From assembly GCF_000730165.1 (NCBI RefSeq), contig NZ_CP022113.1, positions 434,001 to 498,000 on the forward strand: 64,000 nt of DNA, written 5' to 3'. Source of the stretch: Nitrospirillum viridazoti CBAmc (GTDB lineage Bacteria; Pseudomonadota; Alphaproteobacteria; Azospirillales; Azospirillaceae). Of the stretch, positions 14,588 to 22,868 are shown in pieces. How positions within the stretch are numbered: the first letter of the stretch is position 1; every line of letters starts with the position of its first letter. The notes beneath the pieces were generated by a model that saw only the letters and a program-made list of their open reading frames with translations, was not told where the DNA came from and searched no databases. Both the position numbers and the translations under genes were made by a program.

Positions 14588-16091
14588 TGTTTCAACCGGA
14601 TAGAAGTGTCAGGGTGTCCCGCAAAGTAGAACTGTCAGTGCTGGGGGTGGGCGGGGAGCGGAGCCGAAGGCGCAGTGGACCGGCCACCCCCAGCACACAG
14701 TGACGTCGAGCCCCTCTTGCGACCCGGCTTTCCCCCCGTCTTGGCATAACCGATGCGCTCGCTATTGGTCTGCACCTGGGGCGCAAGCCTGGTGTCCTGC
14801 ATCGTCCTGATCTCTGCCAGAACCGCCGACAGCCGCTTGTTCTCAACCACCGCCCCCGGGCTCACCCGCTGGGTCTTGTCGAACTCGGTGTAGGGCAGGG
14901 CAACGCCCTGCCAGCGGAACTCCACCCGCCCGTCGGCAAAGGCGTAGCTGTCCACATACTGCCCCACCAACCCCCGCGTCACCGCCGTCTCTTCCAGCAT
15001 CACACGCCGGCGCTCATACGACAGCGTCAGCTGCCGCCCCACATACCGCCGCTCCCGCCAGCACAGGATGTCCCCCAACCGCTCAGCCAAGGCTCCTAGC
15101 GGTCGGTGCGCGTCCTCCGGCCGGGCAGGGACCACGGCAAACCGCGCGTTGAACCGCTCCATGAATCCGGGCAAAAAGGCGTTCCCCGCCGCCATGTCGC
15201 TGATCCCCGCCAGCCGCAACTCCTTCACCAGCCGGTCCTGCAGCGTCCGGTTCGCCCGCTCAACCCGCCCCTTCGCCTGGCTGGAGTTCGCGCACAGAAT
15301 CTCGATCCCCAACTCCGCCAAGGCCCGACCGAACTGCGTCATCCCTTGCCCCGTCCGCGCCTCCGCCTTCGCCACCCGGAACACCGTGTGCTTGTCGGAG
15401 TAGAACGCCACCGGCCGCCCATGCCGCGTCACATACCCCTCCAGCGCCGCGAAGTAGCTGAACGCGCTCTCCGACGCCGCGAACCGCAGTTCCATCAACC
15501 GGCCCGTCGCATCGTCGATGAACACCAGCAGGCTGCACGGGCCCGCCCGGTCCTCAAACCACCGATGCTCGCTGCCATCGATCTGAACCAGTTCGCCCAA
15601 GCGCTCCCGGCGCAGGCGAGGGCGGTGGAACTGACGTCGCTGATGCCGCGACACCCACAACCCCGCCGCGGACATCCACCCCCGCAGCGTCTCCCGCGAC
15701 ACAGCCAGCCCATGACGCTCCGCCAACTGCTCCGCCGCCAGCGTCGGACCAAAATCCGCGTAATGCCGCTGCACCAGTTCCAGCGCCAACTCGCGCAACC
15801 CAGCACCCAGCTGACGGTTCGACGGCCGCCCTCGCGCCTGGTGCACGATGGCACCACCGCCGCCTGACCGATACCGGCCCAGCAACCGCCATACCTGACG
15901 CTCGCTCAAGCCCAGAACAGCCGCCGCTGACGACACCGTCAGCCGGCCGCCCACGACATCCGACAGCACCTCAACCCGACGAACATCCCGTTCGCTCATC
16001 ACGACCCAGCCCACCGCAGCCTCCCACGTCGGACACAGCCAACCGGAAGACTGACAGTTCTACTTTGCACAGGCCTGACATTTTAACTTTG
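14588..16091 (-). mobile_element. ISNCY-like insertion sequence with 13-bp flanking duplication
   Basis: The 13-base sequence CGCCTACATACGA stands on both sides (14575-14587 and 16092-16104), as expected for a target duplication. Each end has two copies of a transposase-site-like repeat with core TGACAnTTnTA, inner and outer, about 24-26 bases apart. The inner copies (14621-14637 and 16052-16068) are inverted relative to each other and nearly identical. The outer left copy is degenerate, so the exact left boundary could differ by several bases. One intact transposase gene fills the element. Confidence 0.8.
14635..15999 (-). CDS. ISNCY-family transposase
   Basis: This is a 454-residue DDE transposase. 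The first 90 residues hold a helix-turn-helix (VSSAAAVLGLSERQVWRLLGRYR) and a second DNA-binding segment. The catalytic core follows with acidic residues in VQIDGSEHRWFED, FYSDKHTVFR and the SSQAKGRVERANRTLQ block containing the final Glu. No stop or frameshift is visible, so it looks intact. The C-terminal tail is basic and Pro/Ser-rich. I prefer the ATG at 15999; a GTG at 16014 is in frame. The family name rests on overall resemblance to ISNCY transposases of proteobacteria. An IS481-like assignment is less likely. Confidence 0.85.
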   Translation of the reverse strand: MSERDVRRVEVLSDVVGGRLTVSSAAAVLGLSERQVWRLLGRYRSGGGGAIVHQARGRPSNRQLGAGLRELALELVQRHYADFGPTLAAEQLAERHGLAVSRETLRGWMSAAGLWVSRHQRRQFHRPRLRRERLGELVQIDGSEHRWFEDRAGPCSLLVFIDDATGRLMELRFAASESAFSYFAALEGYVTRHGRPVAFYSDKHTVFRVAKAEARTGQGMTQFGRALAELGIEILCANSSQAKGRVERANRTLQDRLVKELRLAGISDMAAGNAFLPGFMERFNARFAVVPARPEDAHRPLGALAERLGDILCWRERRYVGRQLTLSYERRRVMLEETAVTRGLVGQYVDSYAFADGRVEFRWQGVALPYTEFDKTQRVSPGAVVENKRLSAVLAEIRTMQDTRLAPQVQTNSERIGYAKTGGKPGRKRGSTSLCAGGGRSTAPSAPLPAHPQH

Positions 16092-16181
16092 CGCCTACAT
16101 ACGAAAAAACCGATAAGGATAATTATGGAAATTATTCAATGAGTGTGCTCTGAAGGCGACAACATCTCGTATGCGTCCCGC

Positions 16182-17219
16182 TTAGCCCCGCTTTGGCGGA
16201 AATGGGGCCGTGGACCGGCGGGGAATGAGCGTGGGTGCGGAAACCCTGATCCTGTCGCTCACGGCGATCGGATCCTCCGTCAGCAAATCAAGCGCGACTG
16301 ACGCAATCTGGTCGAAGGGCACCCGCAACGTGGTCAACGGCGTTGGCAGATGGCTGACGATGGGGATGTCGTTGAACCCCACGATGGAGACGTCGCCCGG
16401 CACCGCATACCCCATTCTGGCAAGCGCCGACAGGGCGCCGATGGCCGTGTTGTCGTTGACCGCGAAAACGGCGGTGGGCTTGGGGTCCAAGCGCATCAAG
16501 GCCAAGGCCGCCTCCGCACCGGACTCAATGCCGAACGTTGACTCGACGATGTAGGCGGGGTCCTGCGACACCCCGGCCTCGGCGAGCGCCTGCTTATATC
16601 CCTCAACGCGACCCCGCGCGCTGGATGCATAAGAAGGGCCGGCAATCAGGCCGATGTGGCGGTGCCCCAGGTCCAGCAGATGCCGGGTGGCGAGATACCC
16701 GCCCAACATGTCATCCCCCACGGAGGACAGGCTGCGGCCATCCGTGCGCAGGGCCAGGACATGAGGCACGCCGCGCCGCGTCAGATCGTCCGGGAAGTCG
16801 TCATCCTGCCGGGCGGTGGACAAGATCAGGCCGTCAACCCCCCGCCGCAACAAGGTTTCCGCCGCTATCCTGTCGGCCTTGGGTCTGTCGTCCGTCGTCG
16901 CGACAATGGCGAAGCGTCCGGAACGGACGCAAGCCTTGGTGAGCGCCTCATAGAGCATCGCCATCGCCGTGTCCGTCAGGCGCGGCACAATCACGCCTAT
17001 GGTCATCGTCTTCCCTCGCCGCAGGCTGGCGGCCGAGACGTCACGGATATAGCCGAGACCGGCGGCCACCTGCCGGACCCGCCGGGCCGTTTCGCTGTCC
17101 GACTGCGGCAACCGCTCATCCAGGATGCGCGATACGGTGGACTTGGACACCCCTGCCGCCGCCGCCACATCGTGCAGGGTCACACGACCCGGGGTCACTC
17201 GCGCCGAGCCGCCAGCCAT
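16182..17219 (-). CDS. LacI-family transcriptional repressor
   Basis: The 345-residue protein has the classic N-terminal LacI headpiece (VTLHDVAAAAGVSKSTVSRIL, residues about 12-32). A periplasmic-binding-protein-like effector domain with GVIVPRLTD, GHRHIGLIAGP and the DVSIVGFND motif follows. The start at 17219 is preceded by AGGAAG; longer reading frames upstream lack this. It is divergent from the lyase-transporter-porin unit, and a LacI-type dyad lies in the shared intergenic region. It is therefore the likely local repressor, with the sugar or sugar-acid substrate as probable inducer. The effector cannot be named from sequence. Confidence 0.93.
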   Translation of the reverse strand: MAGGSARVTPGRVTLHDVAAAAGVSKSTVSRILDERLPQSDSETARRVRQVAAGLGYIRDVSAASLRRGKTMTIGVIVPRLTDTAMAMLYEALTKACVRSGRFAIVATTDDRPKADRIAAETLLRRGVDGLILSTARQDDDFPDDLTRRGVPHVLALRTDGRSLSSVGDDMLGGYLATRHLLDLGHRHIGLIAGPSYASSARGRVEGYKQALAEAGVSQDPAYIVESTFGIESGAEAALALMRLDPKPTAVFAVNDNTAIGALSALARMGYAVPGDVSIVGFNDIPIVSHLPTPLTTLRVPFDQIASVALDLLTEDPIAVSDRIRVSAPTLIPRRSTAPFPPKRG

Positions 17220-17329
17220 GTCTTCCTTTTCCGTCAAGAGACTCTCCCCGCCATCGACCTGACGCTGCCGCGCAGGCCCTGCCCTGCCTTCTGTATGCCC
17301 CAAGATGGGGCTTGACTCCAGTAGGCTTT

Positions 17330-17363
17330 GGATCGATCGTGGGAACGTTCCCGCGAACGATCC
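17330..17363. promoter_or_regulatory. LacI-type operator
   Basis: A perfect 12-base palindrome with central CG, GGGAACGTTCCC (17341-17352), is extended by outer arms matching at 9 of 11 positions. The centred CG dyad is typical for LacI-family repressors. It lies between the divergent lacI-like gene and the lyase gene. A TTGACT -35-like element at 17312-17317 would put the dyad at or just after the promoter of the lyase operon, a position suited to repression. Confidence 0.75.
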
Positions 17364-17413
17364 CTGCCCGAATGATGGGACGTCGCCTGAAACCGATAAC
17401 TGTGAGGAAACCC

Positions 17414-18376
17414 ATGAACGCGCCCATCTCCCGACAGGAGAAGTCTGCCTTTCGCACCCCCGTCATGGATTTGCGTGGCCTGAGCCCGGCCCCGGTGACG
17501 GCCTTCACCAAGGACGGCAAGGTGGATTACGAAGCCAACGCCGCGCTGGCGAAATGGCTGGTCTCCATCAACGGGGTGAAGAGCCTGGTTTGCCTGGGGC
17601 ACGCCGGTGAAGGCACCTTCCTGACCCAGGATGAGCAGGTGAAACTCATTGAAACGCTGGTGGAGGCGGTGGGCGGCCAAGTCCCCATCATCGCCGGCAT
17701 TACCGGCGAAGGCACCGAAGTGGCGGCAAAGGAAGCGCGCCGCGCCGCCGACGCCGGCGCCATCGGGGCGCTGGTCTACCCGTCCCATGGCTGGCTGCGT
17801 TTCGGCTTCCAGGACGGGGCGCCGCAGGATCGCTACAAGGCCATCCACGAAGAGTCCGGCCTGCAGTGCATTCTGTTCCAGTACCCCGACGTCACCAAGG
17901 CCAGCTACAACCTGAAGACCCAGTTGGAGATCGCCGCCCAGCCGGGCGTCGTGGCCACCAAGAACGGCGTGCGCAACATGCGTCGCTGGGACACGGAAAT
18001 CCCCGTCCTGCGCAACGAGTTCCCCGATCTGCAGATCCTCACCTGCCATGATGAATACCTGCTGCACACCATGTTCGATGTGGACGGCGCGCTGGTCGGA
18101 TACGGCAACGTGGCGCCTGAGTTGCTGGTGGAGTTCATCGCCGCGGGGAAGGCCAAGGACTATCCCAAGGCCCGAAAGATTCATGACCAGCTGCTGCCGG
18201 TCACCAAGGCCATCTATCATCGCGGGTCGCATATGGAGGGCACGGTGGCCCTGAAGATCGCGCTGGTCGCTCGCGGCATCCTTGAAAACGCGACGATCCG
18301 TTCGCCCCTTCGGGACCTGTCCCCTGAAGCGGAGGCTGAGATCAAGGCCGCGCTGAAGGCGGCGTCCATCATCTGA
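17414..18376 (+). CDS. DHDPS/NAL-family lyase or dehydratase
   Basis: This encodes a 320-residue TIM-barrel protein of the dihydrodipicolinate synthase / N-acetylneuraminate lyase superfamily, which forms a Schiff base with 2-keto acids. The family Tyr is in ILFQYPDV and the Schiff-base Lys in VVATKNG. The GHAGEGTFLT segment corresponds to the substrate-binding GTTGE region. The start at 17414 follows TGAGGAAA. Its setting, with LacI control, an MFS carrier and an OprB porin, argues for sugar-acid catabolism (aldolase or dehydratase on a 2-keto-3-deoxy acid) rather than lysine biosynthesis. The exact substrate is not determined. Confidence 0.85.
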   Translation: MNAPISRQEKSAFRTPVMDLRGLSPAPVTAFTKDGKVDYEANAALAKWLVSINGVKSLVCLGHAGEGTFLTQDEQVKLIETLVEAVGGQVPIIAGITGEGTEVAAKEARRAADAGAIGALVYPSHGWLRFGFQDGAPQDRYKAIHEESGLQCILFQYPDVTKASYNLKTQLEIAAQPGVVATKNGVRNMRRWDTEIPVLRNEFPDLQILTCHDEYLLHTMFDVDGALVGYGNVAPELLVEFIAAGKAKDYPKARKIHDQLLPVTKAIYHRGSHMEGTVALKIALVARGILENATIRSPLRDLSPEAEAEIKAALKAASII

Positions 18377-18388
18377 TTCCGGCTGCGG

Positions 18389-18413
18389 GGCACCCCAGGT
18401 CCGCTGGGGTGCC
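18389..18413 (+). terminator. Intercistronic hairpin
   Basis: GGCACCCCAG and CTGGGGTGCC form a 10-bp stem with a 5-base loop, 12 bases after the lyase stop. There is only TT and no U run behind it. It may attenuate or stabilise transcript ends between the lyase and the transporter rather than stop all transcription. Confidence 0.5.
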
Positions 18414-18498
18414 TTGACCACCCATATAAAGACAATAAGACATGCCACGCGCCCGGTACGCTGGGGCGGGAAGGCGTGCGTCCAGAGGGAGGGGTCAA

Positions 18499-19896
18499 AT
18501 GGATATGATCTTGATGGACGACGCGAAGCGACGGAGCGCCACGTCCATGACCGAAGGTGCCCGCCTCATCGCCCGGCTGGAACGCCTGCCGGCAACCAGG
18601 CCCGTCATGTGGGCGCGCGGATGTGTCGGCATGGCGACTTTCTTCGATGGGTACACGACCATCGCCATCGCCTACGCCATGCCCATCCTGTCGAAGGAAT
18701 GGGCGCTGACGCCGGCGGCCACCGCCGCCATCATCTCCTCCGGATATTTCGGCCAGCTGATCGGCGCGGTCATCTTCGGCTGGCTGGCTGAGCGCCTGGG
18801 GCGCCTGCCCGTCCTGGCCATCGCCATCGCCATCTTCGCCGCCATGAGCTGCGCCTGCATTTTCGCCTGGGACGCGCACTCCCTCATGCTGTTCCGCTTC
18901 CTGCAAGGGATAGGAACAGGCGGCGAAGTCCCCGTGGCCAGCGCCTACGTCAACGAGTTGTCGGGCGCCAAGAAACGGGGGCGCTTCTTCCTGCTGTACG
19001 AGCTTCTGTTCCTGGTGGGCCTTACATCCGCCGGCGCCATCGGCCTGGTGCTGGTTCCTGAGGCCGGGTGGAAGGCCATGTTCATCGTAGGCATGGTGCC
19101 GGTCGCCCTGGTCATACCCTTGCGCTTCTTCCTGTCGGAAAGCCCGCGCTGGCTGATCGGCAAGGGGCGGCTGGCCCAAGCGGAGGCCATCGTGGCCCGC
19201 CTTGAGGCGAGCGCGATCCGCAGCGGCAAGGTTCTGCCGGAACCGGCCGTTCCCACGACGGTGATCGCCCCAAAAGCCCAGGGCTCGGTGAAGGAGCTAT
19301 TCGGTCCACTCTATGGCCCGCGGACGCTGCTGCTGTGGGTCATGTGGTTCGGCGCCTACATGATCAACAACGGCTTGGTCACCTGGTTGCCGACCCTTTA
19401 CAAGACGGTCTTCAACATGCCGGTCGGACAGGCCATCGGTTATGGCTTCATCACCACCGGCGCCGCCTTGGTGGCCTCCTTCATCTGCGCACTGGTCATC
19501 GATCGGGTCGGCCGCCGCCGCTGGTATATCGGTGCCCTGGCCTTCGCCGTCATCCCGCTGGCGGCGCTCTATCTGCAGGGGGCGAGCAGCGCGCTGACCG
19601 TTCTGCTGCTCGCCACCCCCGCCTTCGCCGCCGTCCAGACCGTCACCTATTCCCTCTACCTCTACTCGGGCGAATTGTACCCGACGCGCCTGCGCTCCTT
19701 AGGGGCCGGCCTGGGCAGCGCCTGGCTGCGCGCCGGATCCATGGCGGGGCCCTGGGTGATCGGCATGGTCGTCGCCCAAGGCTCCGTGGCGCCCGTCTTC
19801 CTGGTCTTCGCTGTCGTATCGGCCGTCACGGGCTTGGCCGTGTGGCTGCGGGCACCGGAGACGACCGGCAAGTCCCTGGAAACCCTGTCGCCCTAG
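18499..19896 (+). CDS. MFS transporter (sugar or organic-acid:proton symporter)
   Basis: This is a 465-residue, twelve-segment major facilitator protein. Visible signatures are FFDGYTTIAIAYAMPIL in the first segment, the loop-2 motif GWLAERLGRLP, the PESPRWL-like sequence SESPRWLIGKGR after segment six, and DRVGRRR in the second half. These are shared by sugar-porter and aromatic/organic-acid symporter subfamilies. The ATG at 18499 is chosen for its GGAGGGG site. It sits between a DHDPS-family lyase and an OprB porin, so it probably carries the sugar acid degraded by the lyase across the inner membrane. The hairpin upstream may tune its level. Confidence 0.85.
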   Translation: MDMILMDDAKRRSATSMTEGARLIARLERLPATRPVMWARGCVGMATFFDGYTTIAIAYAMPILSKEWALTPAATAAIISSGYFGQLIGAVIFGWLAERLGRLPVLAIAIAIFAAMSCACIFAWDAHSLMLFRFLQGIGTGGEVPVASAYVNELSGAKKRGRFFLLYELLFLVGLTSAGAIGLVLVPEAGWKAMFIVGMVPVALVIPLRFFLSESPRWLIGKGRLAQAEAIVARLEASAIRSGKVLPEPAVPTTVIAPKAQGSVKELFGPLYGPRTLLLWVMWFGAYMINNGLVTWLPTLYKTVFNMPVGQAIGYGFITTGAALVASFICALVIDRVGRRRWYIGALAFAVIPLAALYLQGASSALTVLLLATPAFAAVQTVTYSLYLYSGELYPTRLRSLGAGLGSAWLRAGSMAGPWVIGMVVAQGSVAPVFLVFAVVSAVTGLAVWLRAPETTGKSLETLSP

Positions 19897-19987
19897 ATCT
19901 GGGCCGTCCGATCACACGTCAAAATTTCAACGGGAAATTTCAACGGAACTTCGCGCGAGACGAAGTCCGAAAGGGGAGGCTTTATCC

Positions 19988-21448
19988 ATGAAAACGCTGG
20001 CGGTGCTGGCGGGGTGCATCATCTTGGGCACGACCCCCGGCCTGGCTGAAACCACACCTGAAACCGTTCAAGAGAAACCGGCTACCACCGCTGAAGGTCA
20101 GGCGGCGCCGAAAACTGAGGCCGATCGCGCCCGGATCATTCCCCAACTCCACATCCTTCCACCCCCCGGAAGCGGGTTCACACCCCCTCCCCCCGACGGC
20201 CCCTTCAGGGACATTGGCCAAGCCTTGGCCGACCGGGGCGTTTACCTGCGCGCCCTGGTCGTGGATGAGTTCGCGGCCAACACCACGGGCGGCCAGGGAC
20301 AGGGCAAGGCGAATTCACTGGCCACCCCCTTCGGCACCGACCTCGACCTCGATAAGATGGTCGGCTGGACGGGCGCGACATTCCATATGTCGATCAATGA
20401 CTCCATCGGCACATCCCTGGCCGCTGAGCATACCTTGAACGCCGTCAGCTTTCAGACCCGCTTCAAGACCTACCACAACATGCGCCTTTCCGCCCTGTCG
20501 CTGGATCAGGACCTGTTTGATGGCAAGATCAACATCACCGGCGGGCGCGTCTCGGCACTGACGTTCTTTAACGCCTCAACCATTTACTGCAACTTTCAGA
20601 ATAATTCCGTCTGCTTCAACCCCGCCGTCCTGCCGATCCAGAACAAGACCTTGTCCTTCTTTCCCTACGGCACCTGGGGCGGGCGGGTGAAGGCCAACCT
20701 GTCCAAGACCTTCTATGTCCAGGCGGGGGCGTTCGAAGCCAACACTTCCCTCATCCCCACCAACGGGTTTGACTGGTCGACCAAGGGCGGGACCGGCGTG
20801 CAAACCGCGGGGGAGATGGGCTTGCAGTCCGCATCACCCCTGGATGACTATGCCTACCATGTGCGTCTGGGCGGTTTCCGCAACACCTCCCCCGTTTCCG
20901 ACCCGTTTCTTAACAGCCGCGGCGTGTCACGCATCGCCTACAAAGGCGCGGCGCTGGTCCACGATGAAGGCCAAACCGGCTGGTACGCCATGGGGGACAT
21001 GGTCGTGGCCCGCTTCAGCGGGGACCGGCAGCGCAACCTGACACTGTTCGGGGGTATGATCGGGTCAACCGCGGACTACACCCAATTCAAGAAGCAGACG
21101 TTGCTCGGCTTTGTACTGACGGGGCCATTCGAGAGCCGGCCGGACGACACCTTCGGCATCGTCGGCAGCTATATCCAATTGGGCCCGCGTGAGGTGGATT
21201 TCCTGCGCGCCTCGCGTGCCGCGGCCGGCGGCACGGATCCGGTGCACAACGCCGAAAGCATCTTTGAAATCAATTACGGCTACAAGGTCGCGCGCGGCAT
21301 CAAGGTCAGCCCCAACATCCAGTACGTCCTGGACCCGGATAACATCCTGCGGCCCGGCGCCGTCCATCAATCCAAGGACATCCTGGCATTCGGCGTGCGC
21401 CTTTCGGTCGAGTTGGGCGCCGTGTTGGGCTTCCCCGTCTGGCGATAG
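19988..21448 (+). CDS. OprB-family carbohydrate-selective porin
   Basis: This is a 486-residue outer-membrane protein with a Sec signal (MKTLAVLAGCIILGTTPGLAE) and then a Pro/Thr-rich linker (to about residue 75). The beta-barrel body has repeated aromatic beta strands such as YLRALVVDEFAANTTGG and SKTFYVQAGAFEAN. It ends RLSVELGAVLGFPVWR, matching OprB-type porins. The ribosome site is GGGGAGG. It completes a repressor-lyase-carrier-porin set, giving a route through both membranes for one carbohydrate-like substrate. A strong hairpin follows the stop. Confidence 0.88.
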   Translation: MKTLAVLAGCIILGTTPGLAETTPETVQEKPATTAEGQAAPKTEADRARIIPQLHILPPPGSGFTPPPPDGPFRDIGQALADRGVYLRALVVDEFAANTTGGQGQGKANSLATPFGTDLDLDKMVGWTGATFHMSINDSIGTSLAAEHTLNAVSFQTRFKTYHNMRLSALSLDQDLFDGKINITGGRVSALTFFNASTIYCNFQNNSVCFNPAVLPIQNKTLSFFPYGTWGGRVKANLSKTFYVQAGAFEANTSLIPTNGFDWSTKGGTGVQTAGEMGLQSASPLDDYAYHVRLGGFRNTSPVSDPFLNSRGVSRIAYKGAALVHDEGQTGWYAMGDMVVARFSGDRQRNLTLFGGMIGSTADYTQFKKQTLLGFVLTGPFESRPDDTFGIVGSYIQLGPREVDFLRASRAAAGGTDPVHNAESIFEINYGYKVARGIKVSPNIQYVLDPDNILRPGAVHQSKDILAFGVRLSVELGAVLGFPVWR

Positions 21449-21459
21449 GGCACAGGCGC

Positions 21460-21500
21460 CGGCGTGCAGGCGGGATATGCCTGCACGCCGGGCTTGGTTC
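21460..21500. terminator. Bidirectional intrinsic terminator
   Basis: CGGCGTGCAGG (21460-21470) and CCTGCACGCCG (21480-21490) form a perfect 11-bp stem with a 9-base loop, followed by a T-rich tail. It lies between the convergent porin and serine-hydrolase genes and can serve both. Confidence 0.8.
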
Positions 21501-21518
21501 TTTATCGCGCGCATCCCC

Positions 21519-22742
21519 TCACCGTGGCCTCCATGCGGACGCGGCGGCCATGAAGGCGGCCGTTTCATCATGCGCCTCCTGGTTCTCGGGCGGGAAATAG
21601 CTGAGCTTCACGACCACGGTGCGGGTCGCGCGGTCGACGAAGATGTACTGGCCCTGCAGGCCGATCGCCTGGAAAGCGTGGTCGTTGGGGATCCACCATT
21701 GATAGCCGTAGCCCGGGCCGGGCCCGCCGGTGGCCTTGGTCGATTCCCGGACCCAGGCGGCGGGGACGATCTGATGGCCGTTGGCCTGGCCGTCCTGCAG
21801 CATCATCAGGCCGATGCGCGCGTAGTCGCGCGGCGTGGCGTTGAAGCCGGCGCCGTTGAACTCGCGGCCCACGCCGGGCGGCCCGTCCATGATGAAGAAG
21901 CCATCCCGCTCCGCCCCCAACGGTTCCCACAGGCGTTGGGCGGCATAGGCGGCGATGGTGCTGCCGCCGCTGACGCGTTCCAGCAGCCAGCCCAGAACCG
22001 CCGTGTCCAGGGTCTTGTACTGCCAGACCTCGCCCGGCGCATGCGCGCGCTTGACGGTCCGTGCCGCGTCGGCGAAGCGGACGACGTTCTCCACCAGGGC
22101 AAGTTCATGGTTTCGGGCGGCAATGCCCGGGTTGGCGAAGTCGTAACGCTCCTCATAATCGACGCCGGAACGCATCTGCAGGACCTGGCGGATGGTGGCG
22201 CCGTCATAGCCGCCGCCCTTCAGTTCCGGCAGGTACTGGGTGATCCTGTCATCCAGGGATTTGATGCGGCCCTCCTGCACCGCGCAGCCGATGAGGATGG
22301 ACGTGATGGACTTGGTCATCGACCAACCCATGAGGCGCGTCGCCGCATCGGTGTTGTTGCGGTAAACCTCCGAGACGATGCGCCCGTCCTTCAGGATCAG
22401 CAGGGCGTTGGTGTAGGTGCGTTCCAGGAACTGGTCCGCCGTGTAGCGCTGGCCCTTGAAGGAATAGGTGAAGTCCAGCGCGTGGTCGGACCGCGGCAGT
22501 TCCCACACCGGGCCGGAGCGCGCGACGGTCCGGGTGGTGAACAGTTGGTCCATGTCCCGGAAGGTCAGCGCGTTGACGTCGGCGTCGTTCATCTTGCGGC
22601 GCAGATCCTGGATCGCGGGCGGCACCGTCGAGGCCGGCAGCGACGGGTCGGGGACCGGCGCTGGATAGGCCAGCACCCCGCACGGGGCCAGCAGGACCAT
22701 GAGAGCGAGCACCCGGCCCCTTACTTTATCGACTTTCATCAT
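21519..22742 (-). CDS. Serine hydrolase, class C beta-lactamase / NylB-like (S12) family
   Basis: This is a 407-residue exported enzyme with a signal sequence (LALMVLLAPCGVLA). The nucleophile motif SxxK is SMTK at about residue 142. The second-motif tyrosine is in QYKTLDTAVLG, and the downstream WWIPNDHAFQAIGLQGQY region matches the 6-aminohexanoate-dimer-hydrolase-like branch. The physiological substrate (peptide, ester or amide) is unknown. It is the last gene before a shared terminator and lies 126 bases downstream of a LuxR-type regulator on the same strand, so the two may be functionally linked. The start is either of two adjacent ATGs after a GGGGGG-rich site. Confidence 0.85.
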   Translation of the reverse strand: MMKVDKVRGRVLALMVLLAPCGVLAYPAPVPDPSLPASTVPPAIQDLRRKMNDADVNALTFRDMDQLFTTRTVARSGPVWELPRSDHALDFTYSFKGQRYTADQFLERTYTNALLILKDGRIVSEVYRNNTDAATRLMGWSMTKSITSILIGCAVQEGRIKSLDDRITQYLPELKGGGYDGATIRQVLQMRSGVDYEERYDFANPGIAARNHELALVENVVRFADAARTVKRAHAPGEVWQYKTLDTAVLGWLLERVSGGSTIAAYAAQRLWEPLGAERDGFFIMDGPPGVGREFNGAGFNATPRDYARIGLMMLQDGQANGHQIVPAAWVRESTKATGGPGPGYGYQWWIPNDHAFQAIGLQGQYIFVDRATRTVVVKLSYFPPENQEAHDETAAFMAAASAWRPR

Positions 22743-22868
22743 TCCCCCCTGTTCATGGCGATGTCGCCGGAACGTGGCCGGCCTTCACAAGGCCTGGTTC
22801 GCGCGTCCGTACCGATAATGTTAAGGGGGGTGCGAAGGGCTGGCGGCTCCCAAATGGGATACGGGACG

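Noticed and set aside
21519-22742. The tyrosine motif of the serine hydrolase reads Y-K-T instead of Y-x-N, which might suggest loss of function
   Set aside because: Many NylB-like S12 hydrolases vary at the third position, so this does not indicate inactivity.
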